NCBI GenBank assembly: GCA_032718565.1
Contig: JAVGVS010000729.1
Span: 59,301-123,300 of the forward strand
Reading direction: 5' to 3'
Length of the DNA: 64,000 nucleotides
From: Distichodus sexfasciatus
Taxonomy: Eukaryota > Chordata > Actinopteri > Characiformes > Distichodontidae
The notes beneath the pieces were generated by a model. The model made no database searches, had not been told where the DNA came from, and saw only the letters and a program-made list of their open reading frames with translations. The translations under genes were made by a program, and so were the position numbers. How positions within the stretch are numbered: position 1 is the stretch's first letter; each line of letters opens with the position of its first letter. This document shows positions 12,285-23,700 of the stretch, piece by piece.

Positions 12285-13545
12285 TTGAGGATAGTTGCGT
12301 CACTGCAGTTATCCGATTTTTATTCCACCCACTTTTTCTGGCCGCTGCTCCTCCCACAGTTTTTGTGTTAGAAACCTCGTTCCAACTCTCAAACGTCTGG
12401 TCTATAGCGGTGTGGGCTGCTTCTAAACACGTTTTTGATTTGTGCACTCGTTCTTGAGTTCTCTCCGTTTTTTTCCCCATAGACTAACATGGAATCAAAT
12501 TTCGACGCTTTACAGCACGGCCGCTGTTCTTCACAAAGCCACCAAATTTGGCTGCGTTCACACTGCCATGCTGAAGTGACTCAAATCGGATTTTTTTTTG
12601 CCTTAATGTGACACAGATCTGATCTTTTCAGGGCTGTGTGGACACGCAAATCTGATCTTTTCAAATCGGATTTGTGTCACTTTCATATGTGGTACTAAAT
12701 CGCATACGTATCCGATTCGCGGCCATGCGACCTGAATGTGAACGCTGAGATGGGAATTCACGTGGCTTTTTGCTCATGCGCATGTGCTGACGTCATCAGC
12801 CTGCACCGGCAGCGCGGGAAGGTAAAATGGAGGAGAGGTGCGATAACAGAAAAAGCTAGCTTTTCCACCTGCTCATGTCCAGCTGATTCACTGTTTGTCG
12901 TCCTCCAGAGCAAAGTGCGATACATGCGTATGCTACCAACGCCTCCATTTTTAATGCCATGAGTCGTCCCACAGATGTGACGTTTTTTGTTGTTGGTGAC
13001 GCAGTTGACCCGTGTAAAAACGTATCGATGTGCGCATGCGTGACGTTTCGGAGGACCGATGTGTTCACATTACAGTCAGATACAGGTCACTTGTAGCTAT
13101 GAATGTGAACCGTCAAGATAGACAAATCCCATCTGAGCAAAAAATCAGAACTGAACGATGTGGCTGGCAGTGTGAACGTAGCCTTTGACGTGATTCGAGG
13201 ACTCGTATCTCTTTTCACATCTGTAACCGTCATGACCCGCACTTTTTCCTGTCATTTATATTTCCCATAGGAACCCATTGGTTTTCTCCCATTAAGAATA
13301 CATCAGCTTTGTTTTCACACAACCGTTCTTACACCACCTCAGACCACCTCACTGAACACACACCTCAATCTGTTTCCACACACACTCGTCTTTTACTTAC
13401 CGAAATCATCCCTCGTTCTTTACACATTCACTTCAATACATTTTAATCAAAGTCTTTCTACTCGGACCGTTTTCATGTCGCAGCTACAAAAACTTGAGCA
13501 AATCACACTGGTGTTTACTTACAGAAATGCGTCTCTAGTTTTAGC
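12285..13545 (+). repeat. Interspersed repeat (family R1), interrupted by a nested element
   Basis: The two halves, 12285-12549 and 13184-13545, are continuous in the relatives at 28326-28925 and 52545-53105 (both - strand) and partly at 17246-17546 (+). Shared landmarks are cccataggaacccattgg, gttcttcacaaagccacc and cacttcaatacattttaatc. About 620 bp without the insertion. Class unknown; no coding frame. Confidence 0.75.
12550..13183. mobile_element. Inverted-repeat element nested in repeat R1, TTT target duplication
   Basis: Ends ggctgcgttcacactgcc and ggcagtgtgaacgtagcc are near-perfect inverted repeats. Flanking TTT (12547-12549 and 13184-13186) is a direct duplication. The R1 copy near 52875 keeps the empty site (caccaaatttgacatg), proving insertion. 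The interior holds further inverted motifs (aaatcggatttgtgtc). No transposase. Confidence 0.85.
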
Positions 13546-13597
13546 TTAATGTTGCTCTCAGTAAGATATAGTCGTTTGGTGTTTCACTTACAACTGT

Positions 13598-13790
13598 AAG
13601 GGCAGTTGCTGGCGTAACAGGAGGGTGTTCGCCCCGTGATCAGAAGGTCACAGGTTTGAATTCCAGACCGGTAAAGTTACCACTGAGGTACTCGTGAGCA
13701 AGGTACCGTCCCCAAGCAGTGCTGCCCATGTCAGCTGCCCACTGCTCCTTCATGGATGGGGCACATTTGGTTGTGGTGCACTTACATTAA
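13598..13790 (+). repeat. tRNA-derived SINE, family A
   Basis: One of the better copies: ggcagttgctggcgtaacag (A-box region), aggtcacaggtttgaattcc (B box), gaccggtaaagttaccactg, ccgtccccaagcagtgctgc, then gggcacatttggttgtggtg. Confidence 0.75.
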
Positions 13791-14358
13791 TGTTATATTT
13801 GATTTATCCATAGGACGTTGTATAATACTGGAGAGATCCACAATACAGAACCTCCAGGATTTCGTGATCGCAACCATCAACGCAAATTCAGCCGATCCCC
13901 GTGAATTCATTACTACTGCGCAATTTTTACCATTTACTGCAACTTTTCTGCAAATTTTCTGCCATTGTCATTTCCTGCAAAACGTTGAGCCATACGTCAG
14001 CGAACTCACTTCCTTGTTACGTTTAGAAGACGCAAGAAATGTGTGATCAAAAACATCTCAAATTTACCTTCTGAAATAACTAAATGATTATGGTTAATAA
14101 AAATAATAGTGGTTTTGTTCCTTCATTTTAAGACATTGTTAAAGACTCGGTATAAAGGGGGACAAAATCGCAATTTTTTCCACAACTTTGACTTGCTCCC
14201 GCAACTTTATTGCAACAAAAATGTCTAAAAACACAGCAACTTTCATCACAATTTTTTTTTTTTTAGAAAAGCTGCCGCAACACGAGTCATTTTAGGCCGC
14301 GACAATCTCCAAAAAGGCCCGCGAAACCCTGGAGAAACAGACAATATACGTTTCTATT

Positions 14359-14364
14359 TTTATT
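14359..14364 (-). terminator. Keratin polyadenylation signal AATAAA
   Basis: The first canonical AATAAA on the - strand after the keratin stop, giving a 3' UTR of about 180 nt. A weaker AATAAG lies nearer, about 40 nt after the stop. Confidence 0.5.
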
Positions 14365-14525
14365 TAGTAAGTTTTCATAAATGGCGTGGCGTATTAACAC
14401 GTTCTGTGTATAAACGTATGTTGAAACTGTTTAAATGATAGTTTTAAGTTGAAGTAATTAAAGAATGTTGACACGACTTATTGATCAAATCATTTTTTGT
14501 GAGTTTGTGGAACGTGAGAAGTCAT

Positions 14526-14725
14526 TTACACTTCCTCTTCCACCTCTCCCTTCTTCTCCATCACCACCTCGGGTTTCCTGTCAGAGGATTCATCTCGGAT
14601 CACCGCTGCTTTTTCCTTCTCCGCTCCATCGTTTTCTGCAGTGAGATTAAGAGTGAGGGCTTTTTCTCCTCTACTGTCATCGCTGACGTTACCGTTTTCG
14701 GCATCAGGAACAGGGTGAGGTGGCG
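14526..14725 (-). CDS. Keratin exon 8: terminal acidic tail exon
   Basis: Acceptor gttttacctccacag. It encodes APPHPVPDAENGNVSDDSRG, then a charged stretch ending KKGEVEEEV and the stop at 14526-14528. APPxPxPD at the same phase repeats the beginning of exon 7. The terminal repeat of a Tc1 element lies only 58 bp upstream of the acceptor. Confidence 0.75.
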
Positions 14726-17700
14726 CTGTGGAGGTAAAACAAACATCACCGTTAGCTGCTGAAGTCAATAGAGGACTCATATACAGTGCCTTGTGAAAGT
14801 ATTCACCCAACTTTGCATTTTTCATGTTTTGTTGCCTCACAACCTGGAACTTCAGCGTGCGTAATTGTTCACCCCACCTAAAGTCAGTGCCACCTTTTGC
14901 GGCAATTACATCTGCAAGTTGCTTTGCATAAGTCTCTATGAGCTTGCCACATCTTGCCACTGGGATTTCTGCCCATTCCTCAAGGCGAAGCTGCTCCAGC
15001 TCCTTCATGTTGGATGGTTTTCACTTGTGAACAGCAATCTTCAAGTCTGACCACAGATTCTCAGTTGAGGATTGAGGTCTGGACTTTGACTAGGCCATTC
15101 CAACTAGGGCTGCAACTAACGACTATTTTGATAGTGGACTAGTCATCGACTATTAAAACGATTAGTCAACTAATCGGATTAAAAATTGCATAATTATAAA
15201 ATGGCTCCGATTTAGCTACCAGCTTTTACATGTAGTATGAGGTTATTTAAATTTTGTGGTAAATAATAAAGACAAGAAAGATAGTTCACTCAAAAGCATA
15301 TTTTAATAAATAAGTTTCTTCTTTGCCTTATCTAGTCTTACGATGGCTCCTGGTTTTCTGATGGTACTGAGAAAATGGTAACATATCATTATAACATTTA
15401 TGAGCGAGTGACAAAGGCGTTGGTTACTTTACCGTTTTGCGTGCTTATTAAACGTGTAAGACCTACCTGTTAAATTATAATTATAAGGTCGATAAACTAT
15501 AACTTGCGTTTAACCGACCCGTCGCCGTTCCTCTTCCTCCGACATCTTTGGTTTTTCTGTAGGAACTTTCTTAAGCCAATCACAAAACCAGGAGCCATCG
15601 GCCAATAGGATTTGCAGGCCAATACCCCGCCCCCAAACTGTCCAAACCCGCCCCTTTCAAACCACACACGTAGAAATCTCACTTGAGCAAAAAAGTCGCT
15701 CGTCGGTAATCTACTTTGTGCACGAGGACATTTAATACATCGAGAGGAAAAATACAGTTTGCAAGCAATATCACAACCGCGCACTCGATTTTGTGCTCTC
15801 GAGTTTCACATTTGCGCTCGCAACTTTGAAATTTACACCCGCAAAATTTTTGCGGCAAGCCATTTTGCGCGCTCTAGTTTTGGCGTTGATGTGATGCCAC
15901 AGGGCCATTCTTCTAGCTGTCACTGAATGCTGTTGCGCAAGAGCGAATCTCACCAGAGTGTGGTGTATTGATGCACTCTATTGCAAAGCTTTAGTATTGC
16001 ACAGGTAGAAAGGAAGGAAAACGTTTCACTCCGTTTAAAAATACGTCTGGCGACAATTATCGACAATCAAATTCGTCTGCGACTATTTTTATTGTCGACT
16101 TTTGTCGTCAATGTCGATTAATCGTTGCACCCCTAATTCCAACACATTTAAATGTTTTCCCTTAAAGCGCATCGCCACAGCATGAAGCTGCCACCACCAT
16201 GTTTCACTGAGGCGATGGTGTTCTTGGGGTGATGGGATGTGTTGGGTTTGCACCAGACATAGCATTTTCCTTGGTGGCCGAAAAGTTCAATTTTAGTCTC
16301 ATCTGACCAGAACACCTTCCTCCATACGTTTGGGGAGTCGCCCACATGCCTTTTGGCAAACTCAAAACGTGCCTTGTTATTTTTCACACTAAGTCGTGGC
16401 TTTTTTCTGGCCACTCTTCCATAAAGGCCAGCTCTGTGGAGTGTACGGCTTATTGTTGTCCTATAGACAGATGCTCCAGTCTCTGCTGTGGAACTCTATA
16501 ACTCCTTCAGGGTTACCTTTGGTCTCTGTGCTGCCTCTCTGATTAATGCCCTCCTTGCCCGGTCTGTGAGTTTTGGTGGTCGGTCCGCTCTTGGCAGGTT
16601 TGTTGTGGTACCATGTTCTTTCCATTTGAAGATGATGGATTTGATGGTGCTCCGGGGGATCATCAAACATTTGGATATTCTTTTATAACCCAACCCTGAC
16701 TTGTTTGGAGAGCTCCTTGGTCTTCATGGTGTGGTCTCTTGCTTAGGGGTGTTGCAGCCTCTGGGGCCTTTCAGAAAACGTGTGTTTATACTGACTGATC
16801 ATGTGACACTTAGATTGCACACAGGTGGACTTCATTTCACTAACTATGTGACTTTTGAAGGTAATTGGTTTTAGGGGCTTCATAGCGAAGGGGGTGAATA
16901 CATATGCACATTCAGTTTTTAATTTTTTGAAATTCTTTTTTATATATTTTTTTCTCATTTCACTTCACCAACTTAGACTATTTTGTGCAGATCCATCACA
17001 TGAAATAAGATTAAAAAACATCTAAATTACAGGTTGGAATGTAACAAAATAGGTAAAAAGCCAAGGGGGGTGAATATTTTGCAAGGCACTGTAACAACTT
17101 TATCACAATCGTTTTCACACGTGTCTCAATGCCATATTTACTTTTTCAAAACACTTCACACATTCACTAAATCCCTATCCGTGTGAGCGAAGAATACTTT
17201 TGCAATGCTTTAGGGCTGGGCATACGGCCTAAAAATATCTACCTTTTTCATCCTTTAATTCTGTTTATTTTTCCCATAGGAACCCATTGGTTTTCTCCCT
17301 TTAAGATTCGGGACTCGAAAGCTTTGTTTTCACACGACAGTCAACACGGTTCTTATGCAGCCTCGCACCACCTCACTGAACACGCACCTCAAGCTGTTTC
17401 CACACACACTCGTCTTATTCACACTTTTATCATCCCGCGTTCTTTCCTCATTCACTTCAATTACTTTTAATCAAAGTCTTTCTACTCGTCACAGCAACAA
17501 AACTTGAGCAGTCACACTGGTGTTTTCTTGTGGAAATGCATCGCTAGTTAAAATGGTTACTGTAAGATGTCATTTTTATTTTATTTTGCAATGCAACACT
17601 GTGTGAAATATACATTTTGTGTTTTTCCGTTCATCGTCCTCTGTGTGATAGCGTTCATTTAGAGCGGGTGTGTTAAATCTACAGCAGTTATAAGGTATAG

Positions 17701-20700
17701 GTGACGTGTGAAGTGTTTTGGTGGTTTTAGTGCATTTTGCACGGAAAGTTAACACGTGTTTTTAGGTGTGTGTTCGTAAAGCTGACAGTGTGAAGTGTTT
17801 TGAAATGAACTGCAGTGAAAATGAGAATGATAAATATGAGTTAAGCTCTTCCTCACCCAGTGAAACTTCTGCACCCAACTTCTCAAGCCCCTCCTCTTCG
17901 TTTAGCGCCCCCTTCACCACTTCTTCTTCCTCCTCCTCCTCCCTTCTTTCTTCGTTGTCTCTCTCCTCCGTTTTCTCTGCACCGACACTAACATCAATCA
18001 CCTCCGACTTAATCACAGGAGCCGAATTTTCTTCTACGATGTCGTCACTGAATGCGAGCAATGTGTCAGGAATGGGGCACGGTGGTGCTGCAGAAAACAT
18101 GGATATTTTAATTACAATTAAGAATTATTTTTATTACCGTAAATATTAATTTAAGATACTACAGCAAAAAGGTACCGTGCAGTGCTTGGGGATGGCACCT
18201 TGCTTATGAGTACCTCGGTGGTACCTTTACCGGTGCGGGACTTGATCCAGCGACTTTCTAATCATAGGACCAACTCTACCAACTTGTGAAATATATTTCT
18301 GGGTGTAAATGTACACCAAGCAAATTGATGCTTAGTAGTAATCAAAAATGCTTCTTGAATTTGGGCCAGTTGGTAGTGTAGCAGGTAGGCCAGTGAGGCG
18401 TTACATTGGCGTTGGTTTGACGCTGTTTAACGCCAACCTGCAGCCCAGTTTGTAGTTTCACATGTTTACCTGTGGGGGCAGTAATCAGACTGTCCACAGT
18501 GTTTACCGGTGGCTCGTCCTTGTGGGTAGTTCTGCATCGAGTTGGCCAAAAAGTGGATCCCTACGCTTCATTAAAACTAATCTTCAATTTTCTTATTTTA
18601 AAAATCCTCCTGATGAGGCCACGTAGACGGGAGAAGAGAAAACCGCCGCCGATCCAGCTGAGCTCCATCAGTCTCCTTTGACATTTTCAAAACGTGGTTT
18701 CTGCCGCATTTCCCGTATTAGAACACTTTTGTATTCGTGGGACATATTCGGTCCTTCAGAACATCAACCGAAAGCCATGTAAACGCCACAGCAACATTTT
18801 CTTTACGTTTGCGGGGTTTTCGGCAGAATTCGACTCCAAGAAAACGTGGCATGCAGCGTTTATTTGACGCCTTCCATCCGAACGCAGGTCATAAACGCCT
18901 GTGTGGACGCTCTGATTCGCCACGAATGCCAGAAAAACGCCGACACCCATGTGGACAGGGCCTTAAGGATTTCGGCTCCTGATCACAAGGTTGCCGGTTC
19001 AAGTCCCGGACCAGTAAAGGTACCATTGAGGTACTCATGAGCATGAGCCCACTGCTGATTAGGTCGCATTTCGTTTACTTGTGGTGCACTATGTGCTGTG
19101 CTGTGTTCACGATGACAAATCATCACTCACTGAATCTCTTCAGGGGAATTCTGCTGTCGTATAAGAAGACGTTCTTGGAGTTTATAATGTCCCTCTAGCA
19201 TTAAATATTTCCCAGCAGTGGTGTGATCTACCTCTCAAACACCGAATTAATCCTCTAATTAATTGGCATTAAAAGCGGTTGTGCTTCAGGGTTAAGACAT
19301 CCAGCTCCGACATCACCGCTGACAGCGTTTATTGCTTTGACACGCAGCTTTGTTAGAGCAGCTTGAGAAAAATGATAACGATGCGAGTTAATGAAGGGCT
19401 GAACCGCACTCGTTTAATGAGGCGTGAAAACCAGGACGAACGCTCGGCCCAGAAACAAACTCAATCAAGGGAGAGGCTGAAGGAGAGCGATGTGAGGAGG
19501 ACACTTACCGGCGTTTAGAGCCTGCTCCAGAGAAAACTCCACACTGAGAGAGAGAGCGAGAGAGAGAGAGGGGCGGTGGGGATGGTAAAAGAGGAAAGAA
19601 GAGACAGATCAAGAGAGGGAGGGAGAGAGCGTGGAAAAAGAGAAAGAATGGGGAGATACAGAGGGGGAGGATTAGTGAAGGAGGGAGAAAAAGAGGGAGG
19701 GAGAGTTGAAAGGTGTGAGAGATGAAGAGAACGGGAGAGAAAGAGAGAAAAAGTGAGAGAGGAGCAAACGAAAGGGGGGAGACGGGGACGAGAGAGAAGT
19801 AGAAAATGAAGAGAGAGAGAGAGAGAGAGAGGGGGACAGTGTGGGAGGGTGAGAGAAAGAGAGATAGAAAGGAGGGAGAAAGAGAGAGATGGGGGCCAGG
19901 ATAGAGAGAGGTGAAGAGAGGAAGAGAGAGAGATAATCTTGAGTGAGGGCATAAGTATTTGGTTTAATGAAAGTAAATTTCCAGCTCAACTGGGTGTTAT
20001 GTGTCAAATTGTAATAATTTACCTCTCACCATCCGGCAGACCGAAATCCAGACTGTCCACGGCGGCACTGAAATCCGCAACCTTGTCTTTGCCGGGACCG
20101 TTGACGTTGGCATCTTTAACATCACCGCTGCCCTTCACGTCGCCCTCTTCACGTGCCCAGGGGCCTTTAACATCACCGGTGCCCTTCACGTCGCCCTCCT
20201 CACGCGCCCAGGGGCCCTTGACGTCATCGTTGACGACGTTGCCCCCTCGTCGCACGCCCGAGTCCCAGATCCCGCCGTAGTCGTCTTCCGCCCCCGTGGC
20301 CTCCAGTAGGCCCTGGTAGGTGGCGATCTCCTCCTCCAGTTTAGTCTTGATGTTGAGCAGAGCCTGGTACTCTGCCCCCTGCCGTGCCACCTGGGCGCGA
20401 ACCTCGGCCAGCTCCGCCTCCAGCTGCTGGACGCCAGCGCTGTGGTGGTTCATCTCCAGGGCGTAGCGTCTCAATGTCTCGTCTAGGTTGTCCTGCAGGG
20501 AGCACTTCTGTAGGGGTTAACATAGAGAGAGGGACATTTTTAGAAACGTACTCTCTATACTCTCCCTACTTTATTATTACTTGTTACTTTATTGGTGGTC
20601 TAGAGGTAGGATCCTCGCCTCTGTACCACAAGGTTGTGGTTTCAAATCCTACTTCTAGGCTGCCATCATTGGGTTCCAGAGCAAGACCTTTAACCCCAAG

Positions 20701-23700
20701 TTGCTGCAGGAAGACCTGCTGAAGCCAAACCCATCCTCAGAATGAGCTTCTCATGAATCAGAAACCCAGCTTCCCAGAAACGTGGTTTAAGAGATTTTGA
20801 GACATAGCATTGTTGGTTGATGCCAGATGGACTGGTTTGAACAATTCCAGATCTTCTGATCTCCTAGGATATTCCCACACAGCCATCTCTAGGGTTCACA
20901 GAGAATGGTCTATTCACATGTACGGAATTTAGCAGATGCTCTTATCCAGAGCGACGTTCATTTCAGGGTCAGTCTCCCTGGAGCAACTTGGGCTTAAGGG
21001 TTTTGCTCAGGGTCCAAATGATGGTAGTACCAAACTACAACGCTGTGGTCTAAAGATGAGCATCCTAACCACTAGATGACCACCACCACCACCACCCAGA
21101 GACACCTTTTCTCAGAGGACTTCCATTTCCTAATTTTAGGGTCAGTTTCCGTGCAGCAACTTGGGGTTAAGGGTTTTGCTCAAGGTCCAAATGATGGTAG
21201 TACGGCTATGGCTAACCATGCATACCGTATATCCTATGAAAGCTGAGACTCAGACGCAGATTACGCAGATAATGTTTTGGGCTTTTTTGGGCGAACATAA
21301 TTTTTTTTCATGTTCTGCTGTGTTGCATCTTCCTTTATTCTGACCCAGTAACATGTATGCTGATTCCACAGTAACCTCACAAGTGGTACCTCTATAATGG
21401 TACCAAAAGCATAAAAATAGACATTATGGTTGCTGAGATATACACATTTTATTTCATTTTATCTTTTTTAGAGCAAAAATCTGTAAAACAGTCTCAGGGC
21501 TAAAAGTTAAACTTTCCATCCATGTCCCACTCAGCTCGTGATGAGTGCGCTGCTGATGAGTGTGTGAATGAACCATATTTCGGCACCGTTTAATTTGACG
21601 TGAACCAATACCTGGTAGTACCGATATAATTTGGCCAATATCTTCAAAAGTACTGACCTCGGTACCCAACCCTAGTCTCCATTAAGGAGAACTGTGCTAT
21701 GACTTGTGTTTAGCTCGTTCCTCACAAGATCTTAACATAATTTAGCAGCTCATAGTTTAACAACTAGCATAATTATAACCAGCAGGAACATCCACAAACA
21801 GCCTTCACGCCCTTTCGCAGAAAACGCAATTCGTTTTTCAGGAATTACCCGTCTAGTTATGAAACGGAGTTGCGGTGGATAAGAGTAAGCGTGCGGTCAG
21901 TGTGTTGCAGCTTATTGGCTAGGTCAGAGTGTGAAGCAACATTACGGTTTATCACTAAATCCTGCATGGTCTTGCTTTGAGCAGAGTTTGCACACCAACA
22001 GGTTTTATCTTGCAGCGTTTGGCACTGTCACATGCATTTGCGCGTATTTGTCCGTCTCCGACGCTGTGGTGAATGGAATCGAGGAAGCGAAAATCGAGCT
22101 GTTTGTGGATGAATGCTCCCACATCGAGCTCAACCATTTGGACACCAGCGAGCACAAATTGCATAATAATAACAACAGATGAGTACCGACTTGTAGCAAC
22201 TGGTCAGGACGCTTACGCTAGTGCTTATTATATTTTGGTTCAAATTTCTGATACTTCTGTGATAATCTGTGTAACGACACTGGGCCTCGTTCACAAACCA
22301 TTCTGAAGATGAAACTTGTTGGCAAAACCCACCGCGTTTATACAAAGATCCTGACGCTCGGCGACGTTCTCTTACTTGAAATGTATTGTTAGGTAGAAGG
22401 GAATCTACAAACGCCAAAGAGCACCGTTATGCAAGTTTGACTGCAAATGTGTTCTTGTGCAAAACATCAACATATTGGATTTGCGTCATTCTACAGTCTA
22501 CAGTTGAAATGTAAGTGTCGATCATCATCAGTGGAACTGTTCAACCATTTACACGTCATGAATCCCACGTACACTACACGCTGCTGAATAAGGCCCACAG
22601 TATACACAACCTGGAGACAGTTTACTAGACCACCACTTTCTATCTGACGTTCTTTCTCTTTCTTTCGTTCTTTCTTTCTTATTTTTCTTTCTTACGTTCT
22701 TTCTGTCTTTCTTTCCTTCTTTCTCTTATTGATTTAATTCTCTCTCTTTCATTCTTTTTTATTTCTTTATTTCTCTATTTTTTTCTTGTTCTCTCTTTTT
22801 TAGTTATTTCTTTATTTAACCCTCTTTCTTCCTTTCATTTTCTTTCTTTCGTTCTTTCTCTTTCTTTCTTATTTTTCTTTCTTTTGTTCTTTCTTTCTCT
22901 TTATTTCTTATTTTTCTTTCTTTCATTCTTTCTGTCTTTCTTTCTTTCCTTCTTTCTTTTTCTATCTTTATTGATTTAATTCTCTTTCTTTCATTCTTTT
23001 TTATTTCTTTATTTCTCTATTTTATTCTCGTTCTTTCTTTTTTAATTATTTCTTTATTTAACCCTCTTTCTTTCTTTCTTTCTTTCTTTCTTTTCAAACA
23101 CAAAGTAGAATGACAATGGCAGTAGTTTAGTTCCATGAAGTGTTCAAGACTTTATGTCACTGTATTTATGTTCCTTGGCTGTTTAGATGAACTACACCAT
23201 CCATCTACTCTTCCCACTGCTCCTCCTACATTATTCACATGCTGATGTAGGAAGGTTATGTGAAGTTGTGCTACGGCTGAAGTAAGGTTAAGAACTCCTT
23301 TAAAACTCACTAGTTACCTTTAATATTATAGAATTCAATAATTAGCATATTGCTGTATTCAGGAGGGATTTAAAACACAGTTTGATTTTGAAAACAGAAT
23401 TATTTATGTAAAATAACGATGTTTAAGATTGTGTGAAGGGGGGGCTTTTATGTCCACATCAATTTAAAAAGCAAACCAACACTGTTGCACGACTGACATG
23501 ATTTTTTGATACTGATCAATACTGATTATTACTCATCAAGGAGACCGATGACTGATATTTTGAAATAATATATGTGAGCTGTGAAAATGGAATGTCAAAC
23601 TTTCAGTGCCTTAAGAGTTTCAGTGCTGATAATCTATACTCATGATGACTAACATCGGAATATTTCTCCAGACCACACAGTCGTGATTTTAGCCAAAAAG

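Larger units (their letters stand above)
14784..17091 (-). mobile_element. Tc1/mariner element, deleted and carrying a nested insertion
   Basis: Termini cagtgccttgtgaaagtatt and aatattttgcaaggcactg are inverted repeats flanked by TA (14782-14783 and 17092-17093), the Tc1/mariner target. The transposase on the - strand is broken. A helix-turn-helix part lies at about 16500-16693, and the start of the catalytic domain, with the first Asp in VFWSDETKIELFG, at about 16148-16414. The next segment, with the usual second Asp (QDNDPKHT region), is absent. The C-terminal part is at about 14865-15060. The element is non-functional and lies in the last keratin intron. Confidence 0.9.

Noticed and set aside
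13598..13790. A functional tRNA gene
   Set aside because: A- and B-box-like motifs are present but the cloverleaf is decayed, and the same sequence recurs with a SINE body many times.
17766..18149. A 127-residue Ser-rich + strand frame
   Set aside because: Antisense of the Glu-rich keratin exon 7, since GAA/GAG reads as TTC/CTC and TCC/TCT on the other strand. The - strand has splice signals and phase match.
19515..20007. Long Ser/Leu/Pro-rich frames on the - strand
   Set aside because: Reading of a polypurine tract from the opposite strand; composition artefact in keratin intron 6.
20030..20310. A + strand frame across keratin exon 6
   Set aside because: Shadow of the real - strand coding exon, whose rod motif and phase-matched borders decide the strand.
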